Positions 50,801-62,070 of a stretch of DNA of 64,000 bases are shown here, in pieces; within the stretch, counting starts at the first letter, position 1; each line of letters begins with the position of its first letter. The stretch is from Apostichopus japonicus (lineage: Eukaryota; Echinodermata; Holothuroidea; Aspidochirotida; Stichopodidae): positions 1,257,001 to 1,321,000 of the forward strand of contig NC_092575.1 in the NCBI RefSeq assembly GCF_037975245.1, in the 5' to 3' direction. The notes beneath the pieces were generated by a model. The model ran no database searches. It worked only from the letters and a program-made list of their open reading frames with translations, and was not told the origin of the DNA. The translations under genes were made by a program, and so were the position numbers.

Positions 50801-53800
50801 AAAAGAGATTAAGTTGCATCTGGCAAAAATAAATGTATTAGCTGGAACTTTGTTTAAGTTGGAATATATCGACAGCCTGTTACTTACAAGAAATGAACAT
50901 ATTTGGCAATGTCTGAGTCTGAACAAAGTTGCTCAGATTATCATTTTCCTGTAGAGCATTATTTGAAAAATGAATGATATACCAGTGTCTCATCTTGTCT
51001 TTTATTTCAGCCGAGGCTCTAGATTCCAGCAAAATAATCAGTGAGACTTCGTCCAGAAAGAATAGAAAGGAGTCCTTGCCAGATGGAAGAAAGTGGTCAG
51101 GCTCCTCCTACCAGAGAGAAGCAGAGTTGAGAACAAATCAGAACTCATCATCCAGAAGTTATACTTCTGCAAGGAAAAAGCACAATGGAGAGTCACCATC
51201 CGCTGTAGACACATCACCTTTAAAGGGAAATTCCGAAATTATACACGTCAAGGCAAACAAGAATGGCTCAAGGAATGTCGAGCGTGATTTAAAAGTTAAG
51301 AAAGAAAAGAGTAGTGGAATTGTAGAGAGTCGTTTGTTGACACCAGGAACAGGAAGAGGCTTTGAAGAGTCAAAAGTAAGCAATAGACGCAAAATGGATG
51401 ACATTAAATCAGAAAATATTAAGAATCTTGGTATGGGTGGTGGTGAGGAGGAGGACGTCTCTGTCAAAATGAAAACAGAGAAACTTACGGATATCATCGG
51501 TCTTTCGTTAGATGTGAAGCGGGATATAAATATCACAGAGAAAAGTGAAAAGTCCAAAGTCAATGCTGTAATCGTGCACGAAAATAATGCAGAAGAAAAC
51601 CGGAGGGAGGGTAACAGCGGCGAAGAAATGAAGGTCGAGAAATCCGATAAAGAAACTTGTGAAGAGAAAATATCAGAAATGGAAGAAATAGAACGAGATG
51701 GTAGACAGGACAAAAACGAGGAAGAGGAGGAGGAGGAGGAGGAGAAGGAGGATGTGCCAAGGAGAGTGGAAGTTGAAGTCAAAGATGGAGATGGAGATAA
51801 AGATGATAGTAATCTCTCTGTAGAGATTCAAGCCACTGGAGAAGACAGGGTTGGAAGAGGCGAGAGGGACAAAGATGAAGGTGTAGCCGAGATGGAACAT
51901 CAAAACAATGCAGATGGGGAGAAGGATTGTGACTCGGTGGAGGATACAGAGGGAGGCAGAGGGTGTGTCACTGTTGATAGCCGAGAGCTGAGCAGGTGCA
52001 AGGAGGCTAGGACAGGTGACGGTCGATCGCAGAGGGCTAATACTGCCATCGAGAGAGGTGTAAGGACTTCCATTTTAGATGAAGAAGACAATGAGAAGGA
52101 TAAAGATTGTATGGAAGAGGATGGAGTTAATATAAAGAGTGAGTCAGTTTTAAAGGAAAATAAGTTTAAGGAAGGAAAAGATAGATTCCAAAGGCAAACT
52201 GAGTCTGAAAAGAAAGAAGAAGCTATCGATAGACCAAAGAGTCTAGATTTGTCAGAGGAGGAGATCAAGAGGGTTAGGGGGAGGGACCTAGAGGGTGGTT
52301 CAGTTTGTGAATCAGGAGGAAAACTACAGGAGAGCAGAACAATGGAAAGGAATGATAAGTCACTCAGTAGTGAGGAGGTTAAAGAGAGAGACGAGGCGAT
52401 CGCTGGGATGGAACCAGAAGATGAAGAGACGAAGAAGGAGGTCAAACTGGAGGAAATAGAAGACGAATGCTTACTCCGTGAGATGGTAAGTTTGCCTACT
52501 GTAGAATTGACGTGATGAGGTTCCCTAGGTGATATTCAAGAATTTACTACCTATATCTTTTATTTTCTGTCATGTCATTATGTGGTGTGTATTCTTTTCC
52601 TCCTCCATGGTGTCGATATTATTGTGAAATTCTTTGCAAATATGTATCCGTCTTCTCTTGGTATTAATCATAATGGCTAGTAATCATGCAGATGAACTGA
52701 GAGCTATAGAGTCCCAGAACAGCAGAGACAGGTGGTGCAGTCGCATAACTCCCATAGTGCTGCAGTGCGGAGTTTTTGTTTCATACAGCAGGTCTGTATT
52801 TTGTGAAACTTACTTGTTCTTAACCACTTCGAACTAGATATCAGATTGTCTCTAGGAACAGGTGAGAATACTTTCTGTATTTTGTTTCTCAGTTGGACAG
52901 CTCTTCAGACTTTGAGGAGAGAAGGAGAATCAGAGCAGTCATGCGAGCCTTGAAGAAGAGAAAGAAGGCTGAACCGACTGGTAAGAGATAATAATATCTT
53001 AATCCTAATCTTAACTGTGAGAGAATTAAGGGTCAAATTATCATCCTTTTTGTGGGGGTGGGTGGGGGGGGGGGGTTGGTAGGTGAGCCTTGAAGAAGAC
53101 TGAACCGACCACGGGTAAGAGATAATAATATCTTAATCCTAGTCTTAACTATGAGAGAACTAAGGGTCAAATTATCATACTTTCTGTGCGGGGTGGGTAG
53201 GGGGGGGGGTTGGTAAGAGATAATAATATCTTAATCCTAATCTTAACTATGAGAGAACTAAGGGTCAAATTATCATACTTTCTGTGGGGGTGGGTAGGGG
53301 GGGGGGTTGGTAAGAGATAATATCCTAATCCTAATCTTAACAGTGAGAGAACTAAGGGTCATATTATCATACCTTCTGTGGGGGATGGGTGGGGGGGGGG
53401 TTGGTAAGAGATAATATCATAATCCTAATCTTAACTGTGAGAGAACTAAGGGTCATATTATCATACTTTCTGTGGGGATTGGGTGGGGGGGGGGGTTTGT
53501 AGGGGAATAGGAGTACATTATCTTTTGTTGCCCACTACATCAGCTAATCACAAAAATTTTAAGTTGTATTTGGAACTCCATTTAAGAGTGAAAACGTTTC
53601 CAAAACTCATATTCTTTTCACGCTTATGCCCAGCATTCATTCGTTCACTACATGGAAGTATCAATGTGCATAATGTGCCTTGAGAAATTATTTTCGCTAG
53701 ATATGCACTAGTTATAGCCACCTGGCTGTTTTTGTTTGTTTGTTCTGTAATTATTATTTAGGATATCAAATGGATTTGAAGGAGATCTGTAAAAAGGTTG

Positions 53801-56800
53801 AAGGTCTTATATGTGAGGAAAAGGTGTAAGAAATATTCTGAACTGACAAGGAAAGGTGATATAAGGCAGTGAAAGATAAAAAGAGGGCGCTATGCACAAA
53901 AGTGTTTTAATAAAATAGACTTTTGATGTAATACAGTATAATTTATACAGGCATGTTAATGACCAGTATAAATACAGAATACTTGCACTCCCCTGCACCC
54001 TTCCACCCCCTCACCCCCTATTGCCAAGGGTATACCTGTAAAAAAAATTGTAATTAAATTTGACATTTTAATCAATTCCAAGTATAAACATCATGTAGGG
54101 ATCGATCATATACTTTTTGAGCACTTCTTTTTCATTTGATGACTGAAATTTTGGGTCTCATTAATTAATTTCAGTCTATCACTCAGTCATTTGATCTTCT
54201 AAGACAAGATCTGTTGCAGTATTTGCTAGTAGCCATTTTATCTGTAGGTACAATTGTGGTTTCCAAATCCTTTTGTTAGAGAGCAATATTCACAGTGATA
54301 TATCAATGAGAGTGACAGTAAGCTGTCATCATGTAACAGATAATCGTAAAGTAAACATGTTCTTGAACTCTGTTTTTCCAGGTGCAGATGGAAGTCTTCA
54401 ACCCAGTCACGATTTTCAATCTTGATAAGAAAAGTAGTAGCATATATAAACAGTATCTTTTTGTACCTTATTTTAAAAAGAGATTTCTTTCTTTGCTTTG
54501 AAATTGACAGGAAAGAAACCACCAGTTCAGCAAAGCTACTTGAATCTTTCAAACGGGACATGGCAATCTGGAAGGAATGCTTTGGTTCCCAGAAAAACAT
54601 CCACCCCTAAGATGAAGAAGTTGAATACTGAACCAAAGAAACAGGTGAGAAAAATGTAAAGATTCAATGTAGATTTCTTCCTGATGGGGGGTGCAAGTAG
54701 CGGGTGGGGGAGGGAGGAAGATGAGGTGTCCAAGTAGCAGCTCTCTGCTTAAAGATAATATCACACCTGTCCATATTATCCAACATTTTCTCACCCCCCC
54801 ACCAATACACACACACTTGAAGCTGTCATCAAAAGCTATACTGTCATTGAGTTTGTAGCCCTTTGTGATTTTACCCACTATTGGCCAGGTTCCACCTACC
54901 TACTGTACTACCCGAGAGCTATTGACTAGAGTGCATAGACAAATTAAAGACAAAAAAAATGTAATTGTACCTTTTATTTTGATGGTAAAGTTGGTGTGAC
55001 AAGACAGCAATCAGTAAATTTACTGTTTTACAAATGATGTGTGGGAGTAGGCTATACACACTCAGTGTCATGAGGGGGTGTTTTTGTGGGTAGTGGGAGG
55101 TAAAAATATGACAAATTGGAACAGAAATAAATCTTAAAAAAAAAAATAAAATCAGGAAAGTACATGCCAATTCAAAGAAAATAGTCGGAAACAGTTGCAC
55201 GTAGTATCGTAGTAAATACAGAGAACTAGGCTTTGTCAGAAATTTTATGGCTACATCCGGCATTTTTATTATCTGTCTAGAAATTGGAAAGTTTAAATCA
55301 ATAAAGCCTCCTCTGGTCACTCAAGTCCTCAGAATCAATCAGCGTGTAGTTGTCTACTGACTGGGTTTTTTACCAATCTGCTGATAGGTAGTGCATTGGT
55401 GGCCTCATAAATATTTGTAAACATTTATCCTGTGATGTTAGATTCTCTTTACCAAGGGAGATATCCCTGGGAAGTCTCTAGGCTATACAGCCTGTTAGAG
55501 CTTGAGTTTATTCAACCTTTTGACTGTAGGACCATTAAAAATTGAAGTCATCTGTCACATCATGGAGAAGAGCTGACATACTGTCCCCCCTTAGCAGGTT
55601 GTGAAATAGATAAGCAGACAGTAAACTTGAATGTTTCTATGGTTAGTTTTAGCTGTAATGAAAAGGAGTTTTTATTTTACAGTGTTTGTATTGCAAACGC
55701 CTAGCACGGAATATTTGAATTTGTTATCTCTGAAAACAGAATGTGTACAGAAGGATTTCTCCCTTCCTTCCCTTCCCTCCTCCTTCACAGTTATCCCCTT
55801 ATGTTTCTTTTACACTATTCTATTCCTCTTTCTTTCATTGTCCTCCACCAGCCCTCCCCTGTCACAGTGTCCCTGGTTCAGTGTCCCTCCCATAATCCCT
55901 CTCGCAACCGATTATTTCGCATTTTTCCTGCCTTCATCCATTCATCCTCTGATTTACTAATTCTCTCCCCTACCCACTCCTATACCTTCCATCCTTCCCC
56001 ATTCCTCTACCATCACACTGTTCTTTAATCCCTTTCCTCTCCTCTCGTCTCCTTAACCTGCCTCTTCCCTACCCGCTTCCATTATCTACTCCCTCTTCCC
56101 CCATCCTCTCTCCTTTATTTGAGGTATAGTACCTGTACCCCAAGTTTCCACAAAAATTGTTGCAAAATCTGCATCATTAACCTGTTTGCTTCTTTGTTTT
56201 ATTTTGCTCCATTCATGTCATTGAAGTAATGGTTATGCCTTACACAATTTAACCAAGTCACCCGGAAATGCCATGAATGTTAGAAAACAATACAAACATC
56301 CAGACCCAGCAAATGCATCTCAATGGAGATTTATATATTTTTAATGAACTGCTATTTTGTGTTTCTTCATTCTCCTTAATGACTTTTGTTTCAAAAGGAA
56401 GAGAGAGTTAAGAAAACTCTTAGTGAGCAAAGTTGGCCATACCCGAGTATTCACTCTCACATGCTTGGAGTTGAACAAGCCTATGCACCTTCCTAGATGT
56501 CTTCACCCCAAATGGACATTAATGAGCAAATCATTTATTAAGCAAATTTGTGATTCAATTCTCAACATCATATTGCCCAACACACACTTTCAATTTTAAT
56601 AGTACCTGTATATCAAACACATGGAAATTGCAAAATCTTAAAAATTGTGACTTTTACTTCATAGTTTTGAAAACGAAACTGTGTTGATCAATCTATAGAA
56701 ATGAACTACGTTTTTTAATCTATGGGATTTTAGTATCAAAAACTGTTTGAAAATTGATGAAAATCAACTCAAAGAGCTGCTGTGCAGTGCACCTCCCACT

Positions 56801-59800
56801 GGTTTGCCCCGTTTAATATTGTGAAGTTGCTCCCAGCTTCTATTACCTGCATCAGAGGTCTTGTATGTTTTATATAATTTCTTTGGCAAATTACATTTTC
56901 TTTATTTGAGTCTTTATAGCAGGGCAAGGTTTGCACCACTGCATATGGTAATTGGCTGATATTACTACCTGGTCTACTTGGGAGTTTTTCTAAACCATAT
57001 TTTGTACTGTGGTATTTGCTTGATTAAATGCTCCTATTAATAAAACAATCATCCTATGGGAATAATATGTCAAATTCAATAACATAATCATATTATTTGG
57101 GTATTTTACTCTTTACTGGTCTTTTCTTGTTATTAGACGGCCGTCCTTGGCCAATCCAACAGTGCGGAGATGGACTCCAAGCATCGCAGCCGGACAGTCT
57201 CTAAGCCCACCGCTGCGGAGAAAATCCAAAATACACTGCTGGTGGATAAGTCGATTTCCAAAACGGACCATCAAACAGTAGCGAAGGTACAGGAAAACAC
57301 TGAAGGGAAAAATAGACAAGAGGAGAAATCATCTGAGGTGTCAGAGCTAGAGGCCTCTCCTCCGTACGATAAATCATCCGTTGAATCGATGAAGCAAGAA
57401 GGTAGTAGCTGGGAGATGGATAAAAGCAAAACTCGTTTAGAAGATGCTTTTAAGTCTGGTAGAGATGAGAGTCACTCGGAGGAGGATATGAGCAGTGTGA
57501 GAATCAACTCCGAAGGAGCTGCCCCCGTGGAGCCCTCACCCGATATTACCGAGGAGGTCGATACCGCCAAGCGGCGAAGACGAGAATGGCAACGAAATTT
57601 ACTACGGAGTTACGAGGATAACGACTCTTCTCCGTTCGAGAGAAGCAGTATCTCGGCGGATCAGCAAAATACGGAGAGCCCGGCCAAACCATCGGTAGAC
57701 GAGACGGAGAGGAAGATCGAAGACGAAGAGATCAAGGATACTTCGGACATCAGCGCAGATATCTCAAACATTAACAGCTCTGTCGAAAGCGAGCGAGATT
57801 CTCAGGACAGTCAAAGAGAGAGTGAATCTTACAGTGAAGTATTCGATCGTGTAGTCGACGATGATGGAAAGATCGGAAGTGTCGATTCCTTTCAAGAACG
57901 GAGTGAAAACGATTCCAAACAAGGTTTGTCAAATGTTGAGTCTGCAGATGAAAGTCTTTCAGTTATTACATCGTCCGATTTAAATCTCAGTATAAAGGAT
58001 CCTGCGTCAGAAGAAGATAAAGACGGGAGCAAGAAGCAGAATAAGGAGGAGGAGTCTCTTCAGGAGGATAAATCTGGCAGAGGGGATAGAAAATCTGAAG
58101 TTGTTAGCAAGGATGAAACTAACACGACCAACAAGTCTTTCAAGATAAATGATGAACGGGAAGAAGTAGATATCGATATTTCTATGTCCAAAGAAGACGT
58201 AAAGTTAGGGAACGAAAAAACTAACATATCAACAGGAAAGGAAAGTCCCACTACCTCGAGTAAATCATCAGAGATTACGGAGAGTCCAAAGAGAAGTCTG
58301 GACAAAAACTCGGTTCTAGTAGAGAAAACGAATTTAAGAGACCTTGGGAAAAGTGAGAGAAAAGCATTTGTGAGTTCTCGGTGGAAGGAGCCAAAGAAAG
58401 CCAACTTTAGGGACATACAGAATCAGTTTCAGAGCGGATTTCAGAAAAAGAACGAAGGAAGGACACAAGACAAAGCATTGAAAGGTACGTTTAACGCAGA
58501 TTAACGTAGATATCATCACTTTAGATACTTCGATTCCACTTTGTTGTATCTGAATTGATAAGGAATCTCTTCAGGAATCTTTTGTGTCCAACACAACAAT
58601 GGTTTTGCTGCATTCTTCTCTCTTTACATTTGCAAGGATGACTATACTGACTCACCCACCGCTCCCCCACCCCAACCCCACACCCAGGACACACCTACAT
58701 TTACCTTAGCAAATACTCACTTTCTGTGCAAGAGAAATAACTGTTTTCTTGGTTTCAGTCATATTTTCTAAGGAGTGTTTAAAAGCTCATCCCAAAGTTA
58801 GTACAAGGGCAAAAGGTTCCCTGTCCCCCTCCCCGATATTTGTTTACATATCTGCTAGCAAGGATATATGGAAGGGGGAGGGTGTTTTATTCATCCCATT
58901 GGTTCAAGGTACTGACATTGCATTAAATAACAGCTGTTGCATAGCTGTGCAGATTAATTTATATAACATAAATCCCAAAGTAAAGTTTGTCATCATTATG
59001 GAGGATTGAAGATTACCTGGAAGCCTACAGACTGTTCAGTAAGTTTCTATTAGTTCAAAGGAGGATATAACTTCACGATAAACACAAATTATGTTTTCAC
59101 GTTGATTGTCTCTGTTCAATGAATGTCTCCTAAGATGGATCCAAGATCAATCAAGATCATGAAACTATTGTTAAACAAAATTCCAGCTGCATTCATGAGA
59201 GGAACTTCAGAGTATGTCTGTTTAATATATTATTATATGATATTTAATTGCTATATATTTATGTGGAATGGTGGAATTGAATATGGAATGCTGCCCTCAT
59301 CACTCAACTTTTCGTTAAGAGCATCATTCACGTCCTTGGCTTGTCGCAGCCATTGCGGTTTGATGTATGTAATGTAATTGAAGCATTTGTGTTTAGTATT
59401 CACAAATTCAAGCATAATAAGTTGACATTTAACTTTCTGACTTTAGGCCAGTAATGATAATAGGTTTCAATGCAAAATGAGTTTGTTCTAGCTCTTCATG
59501 TCATCAGCATGAGTGTGGGTTATCTGTCCATCTAATCTAGATGCCCAGACATTCACCCACACAGGTGTAGAGTGGGGGAAGGAGAGGGAGCGTAGGAATC
59601 ATTCCAAATTGGAAATACAGCCCCTTTCCTCCCCTCACACAGAGTCTGAGATCCTGCCCCAGATGTTTTAAAAGTGAGACAATTAAATGGCTTGGTGTGA
59701 GGAGAATATTAAAATGCTTCTTGAAGATTGAAACCAGTGACCATATATGACATCATATACCAACTTGTGTAAGTTGAAAGGAGTTCACAAACCTGACCGT

Positions 59801-60929
59801 CATTCTTGTTTAAATGTGGTAGAGATAACTGTCATGGACACTTCCCAAAACAGTCAAAGAAATATTATTCCATTTGGGAAATAACGCATATATATTTTAA
59901 TATTCCTCCAAACTCAAGGTTGAGGACTTGATCAAGTCTAAATTAAGAACATCAAGCCACATGTGCTACAAGTTTTTATATATATTTTTTATTTATTACA
60001 ATGTTTTTTTTTCTATGATGCAGAAGGGGTTTGTATTAAATTATTCAGAATCTAAACTATTGAGCCTCATAAACATGATGTCATAATGATCAGGTTTCAG
60101 TGTCAGTTTCAGTGTCAATACTGGTAACATTCTATCATTGAAAATATGAAATTTAAGAGAAACATTTGAGAAAGTAATCTTTAGATCTTTGTCATTTTTG
60201 GTGATGCTTGGATTTGTGTCTCCTTTGCCTCATTACTTCATTAGCATAGTAGATATGACAGAAGAGTACATTAATAAAAGTTGTTGCATGTATTACATTC
60301 ATTCCATTTAGTATACTTATTGGGATGTACCAGTTTGGGATATTTAAGTCATAATGGATATAAGTATTGAGATAAAAGTAAACATGTATAAATAAGGGAA
60401 TTAAATGATTATGTGATAGATTTGTTTCATTTCTGTGTCAGGTGTCAGAGGTAAAGTCAGCCAGGCAGCACTCCGTTTTAGCAGCCCAGATGTCACCCAT
60501 TCAACCGCTAAGACCACCGTAAGAGGAACACCAGATTCTCCCGGAAGGACCAATGACAGAGGACTCACAGACCCCAAGAAGGGGTACCTCTCCAAGAGAG
60601 GAGACAGACTCGAAACGTCTGTGAGTGACAAGACCAAAAACAAAGCTGAAACACGAGAAGGCCGTCGAGAGGATGTTAGCATAGATAAAGAGACAAGCAT
60701 TGACAGGGTACAGGAGGAGGAGTCACCTCCCAAATCAATTTACATGACCCCGGCAGGTACCCCTACATCACCTGACACTTTCTACACCCCCAAGGAATCA
60801 TTCTCAGAGGGCAGCACACCCCGCAAGCCAGCAGAATCCAGATTAAGTTTGTCTGTTAATGGGGAGACAGGATTGTTACATTCCAAAAGAGTGAAGAAAG
60901 TTGAAGGGGACCAACAGAAGAAGCGAACG
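32707..60929 (+). CDS. Smoothelin-like cytoskeletal protein, 3'-incomplete
   Basis: Seven exons (32707-32835, 37112-37184, 51011-52485, 52893-52980, 54511-54644, 57137-58484, 60442-60929) join in consistent phase to 1,245 residues, still open. Residues ~38-67 and ~553-588 are two copies of the smoothelin motif: LETTFNYEERLKIRRTIRQL and LDSSSDFEERRRIRAVMRAL, each followed by a Lys/Arg-rich tail. The segments between and after them are low-complexity, rich in Ser, Glu, Lys and Asp, with nine Glu in a row near residue 304, and are probably disordered. Smoothelins associate with actin filaments in contractile cells and normally end in a calponin-homology domain. None is seen here, so it should lie right of the window. 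Orthology to SMTN versus SMTN-like genes is not resolved. Additional exons inside the 13.8-kb second intron are possible. Confidence 0.82.
34166..34245. repeat. 80-bp foldback repeat
   Basis: The outer arms AAAAGTAAGT and ACTTACTTTT are perfectly inverted. The inner arms GACGTTTTGAT and ATCGAAACATC are inverted with two mismatches. The loop contains GGACCTTCTTCAGAGG. Sequences of this look recur at ends of dispersed elements, but the family was not identified. Confidence 0.6.
36712..36985. repeat. Four-copy G-rich minisatellite, 63-69 bp unit
   Basis: The unit GGGAGGGGTTAGATAACTGT, followed by GTATGTGGCTATCATTAGAG and a GGGTGGGGGTG tail, is repeated from about 36712, 36781, 36847 and 36911. 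It ends ~130 bases before the acceptor of exon B. The open frames on either strand here are repeat artefacts. Confidence 0.9.
37112..37184 (+). CDS. Smoothelin-like exon B: core of motif 1
   Basis: A 73-base exon between TTTTTGCAG and GTCAGT encodes LETTFNYEERLKIRRTIRQL plus KKKK. It enters at phase 0 directly after Met and leaves at phase 1. The YEERxxIRxxIRxL pattern is the smoothelin signature. It is too short to stand out as an open frame and was found by motif and phase. Confidence 0.88.
38365..38728. mobile_element. TTAA-ended MITE, copy 2
   Basis: Same family as 25410-25776. The left extreme is mutated to TTGA and the right end is AGTCTTCACTCCCTTTAA. Full length, 364 bp. Confidence 0.85.
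39142..39535. mobile_element. TTAA-ended MITE, copy 3, with a 32-bp insertion
   Basis: Begins TTAAAGGCATTGAAGACTCG and ends GTCACTCCCTTTAA. It is 394 bp because of an insertion at 39287-39318, a 25-bp CAGGGAG..CTCCCTG inverted repeat plus a second copy of the 7-bp word CTGAGAT. Confidence 0.85.
43141..43168. repeat. (TA)n/(CA)n microsatellite
   Basis: Uninterrupted TA dinucleotides running into a short CA run. Confidence 0.95.
44300..44512. repeat. 21-bp minisatellite in intron 2
   Basis: About ten copies of a unit like GGTGCCCCTCCTTAAATTTT plus one base, most regular at the right end. The matching minus-strand open frame with a 7-residue KFKEGHR repeat is a by-product of the 21-bp period. 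Confidence 0.9.
45164..45242. repeat. Hairpin of G run and C run with 12-bp perfect arms
   Basis: A long G run followed by GATTTAGATCCT (45188-45199) faces AGGATCTAAATC (45220-45231) followed by a C run, with a 20-base loop. Confidence 0.8.
46214..46398. repeat. CCCCT/CCCTT pyrimidine tract
   Basis: Nearly pure C/T on the plus strand in words such as CTCCCCTCCCTTC. The overlapping Ser/Pro/Leu-rich open frames are artefacts. Confidence 0.9.
47162..47300. repeat. Direct duplication, ~54-bp unit
   Basis: The block from TTAGAGCATCTTGACATGA to TTGTACTGTCCTTCAC at ~47162-47214 recurs at ~47247-47299 with few changes. Confidence 0.8.
47918..48080. repeat. Near-palindromic foldback repeat, ~80-bp arms
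   Basis: The left arm, from ACAAATAATGAACGG to CATTCAACGAGGC, and the right arm, from GCCTCGTTGAATG to ACCATTCATTATTTGT, are inverted copies with about ten to fifteen differences and almost no loop. Upstream sequence from ~47.69 kb may belong to the same element. Confidence 0.85.
48996..49363. mobile_element. TTAA-ended MITE, copy 4
   Basis: Begins TTAAAGGCATTGAAGACTCG and ends GCGAGTCTTCACACCCTTTAA minus its first base. 368 bp, the best preserved termini of the four copies. Confidence 0.88.
51011..52485 (+). CDS. Smoothelin-like exon C: long disordered region and first half of motif 2
   Basis: A 1,475-base exon between TTTATTTCAG and GTAAGT. The carried G makes the first codon Ala (A-EALDSSKIIS). 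It encodes 491 further residues dominated by Glu, Lys, Ser, Asp and Arg, with nine consecutive Glu from 51718, and no predicted globular domain. It ends ECLLREM at a phase-0 boundary, matching the GQLGAM end of exon A. The long Ser-rich frames on the opposite strand are shadows of this acidic coding sequence. Confidence 0.9.
52893..52980 (+). CDS. Smoothelin-like exon D: core of motif 2
   Basis: An 88-base exon between TTTCTCAG and GTAAGAG encodes LDSSSDFEERRRIRAVMRAL followed by KKRKKAEPT. It enters at phase 0 after Met and leaves at phase 1, exactly as exon B does. Its 3' end and donor are partly copied in the minisatellite that starts at this donor. Confidence 0.9.
52981..53506 (+). repeat. 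Minisatellite built from the exon D splice donor
   Basis: Five units of ~95 bp each start GTAAGAGATAATA(ATATC) and end in a G run plus TTGGT. Unit 1 begins at the true donor of exon D. Before unit 2, at 53083-53114, lies a diverged copy of the exon tail (GAGCCTTGAAGAAG, then ACTGAACCGACCACG). Using the donor at 53115 instead would add an immediate in-frame TAA. Confidence 0.9.
54511..54644 (+). CDS. Smoothelin-like exon E
   Basis: A 134-base exon between AAATTGACAG and GTGAGA, entering at phase 1 (G|GA gives Gly) and leaving at phase 0. It encodes GKKPPVQQSYLNLSNG to TEPKKQ, basic and Ser/Thr/Pro-rich, with no known domain. It sits in a different frame from the longer open frames overlapping it, but only this frame joins its neighbours. 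Confidence 0.8.
54645..57136 (+). other. Smoothelin-like intron 5
   Basis: 2.5-kb intron (GTGAGA to TATTAG) with a strongly C/T-rich tract at about 55.76-56.12 kb. The Phe/Leu/Ser-rich frames there are composition artefacts. Confidence 0.65.
57137..58484 (+). CDS. Smoothelin-like exon F: long Ser/Glu/Asp-rich region
   Basis: A 1,348-base exon between TTGTTATTAG and GTACGT, phase 0 in and phase 1 out. It runs from TAVLGQSNSAEM to QDKALK (449 codons), mostly acidic and Ser-rich disordered sequence. A more basic, aromatic stretch near the end (SSRWKEPKKANFRDIQNQFQ) may be a short binding motif. Local GC is clearly higher than in flanking introns, supporting a coding role. Confidence 0.88.
58485..60441 (+). 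other. Smoothelin-like intron 6
   Basis: 2.0-kb intron from GTACGT to GTGTCAG. The open frames at 58.7-59.4 kb lack splice support and domain features. Confidence 0.65.
60442..60929 (+). CDS. Smoothelin-like exon G
   Basis: A 488-base exon between TTTCTGTGTCAG and GTGAGT. The carried G gives GVRGKVSQAALRF. Phase 0 out, ending DQQKKRT. Ser/Thr/Pro-rich with several TP motifs (TPAGTP, YTPKES, STPRKP) that look like proline-directed kinase sites. The next exon, on the way to the expected calponin-homology domain, is not certain within the window. Confidence 0.87.
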
Positions 60930-60960
60930 GTGAGTTTCCTCCAAACTTTTTTTCAATTAA

Positions 60961-61146
60961 TTTCACATTTTTATCTCGACCATCACAGCTATATTTCCTT
61001 AAACATATCGAAGTGTCCAGTTTGACACATTTAACAATTAAATTGAAACTTTTTTCATGTAATTTCACGTTTTATCTCGACCGTCACAGCTATATTTCCT
61101 TAAACATATTGAAGTGTCCAGTTTGACATTTTTAACAATTAAATTG
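60961..61146. repeat. Direct duplication just after exon G, ~85-bp unit
   Basis: TTTATCTCGACCATCACAGC to AATTAAATTG at ~60971-61043 recurs at ~61072-61146 with very few changes. Confidence 0.85.
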
Positions 61147-61719
61147 CGTAGATTGTGACTGAATATTTACGAATTTGTGTTCCATAAAGTGAGCAACTCA
61201 GCTCTGTTTTTTGAAGTTCTTTTATGATCCCATGCAGATATTTCTTTGTTAATTATAAACCAAACGATCTGCGGTGCACATCTTAGTCAAGAGATGTCAT
61301 GTGAGGCTATCAGGGAAGCTAGAGTACCTTATTGAAATTATTTATGAAGGAATGATATTGAACAGAAGAATATATTTTCACTCACAACAAGATTAAAGCT
61401 CATAAAATTAGTCCTAACTTTTAGCTTGCAAAATTTATACTTTAAAAAGTACTGATTATTATTATTATTAAAATTAAAATTATTCCATAAGGTAAAAAGG
61501 TCTTTATTTGTTGACAGTAAATTTACCTCATGGGAGGAATGAATTGGAATGAGCTGTGTAAAATGTCTGCTAGAGTTTGACTATGAGTGACCATTATTTG
61601 ACTTTTCTAGCATATTTGGGGCTACTCCTACTGATGACCTTTTATTCAAACCAGTAAACCCTCAGGATAACATGTAAACAGCCTCATTGCTTTATGACAT
61701 TTGATGGTTATTAATAATA

Positions 61720-62070
61720 ATAATGAACATTTTTAATGCACGGGAGTACTTGAGAAAGACGCTCATGCCGCAGTGAAACTACAGTGAGAAAGTGCAAAGC
61801 AAGTATAAACAGACAATAAAAAATAAGATAACAAAAGGGTAAAGACAATTAGAAGATGTTGAGTTATAGAAACAGATGTGAATTCAGTTTAGATTTGAAT
61901 GACACAAGAGAAGGAAAGAGTTTGATGGATTCAGGTACTTTGTCGCAAAGATGTGGGACAGCAGAAACAAAACAAAACAAAAAAAGGACGTTTATTCCGA
62001 GAGCACAATTCACGAGATGCTCTATAACGCTGTGACAGCTCTGTATAAGTCTGGGCCAATTGATTAATAG
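61720..62070. repeat. Probable dispersed repeat fragment
   Basis: It contains words such as TTTAGATTTGAATGACACAAG, GGATTCAGGTACTTTGTCG and GATGTGGGACAGCAG, in an order I recognise from widespread repeats in aquatic animal genomes. The family name is not certain and only one copy is in this window. Confidence 0.35.

Larger units (their letters stand above)
37185..51010 (+). other. Smoothelin-like intron 2 (13.8 kb)
   Basis: Longest intron, holding three MITE copies, a 21-bp minisatellite, foldback repeats and many G runs. Phase 1 at both boundaries (G|CC gives Ala). No further exon was recognised; the open frames near 50.3-50.8 kb lack splice and domain support. Confidence 0.6.

Noticed and set aside
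51159-52445. Long minus-strand Ser-rich open frames opposite exon C
   Set aside because: Antisense shadows of the Glu/Lys/Asp-rich coding exon, which is supported by phase, splice sites and motif.
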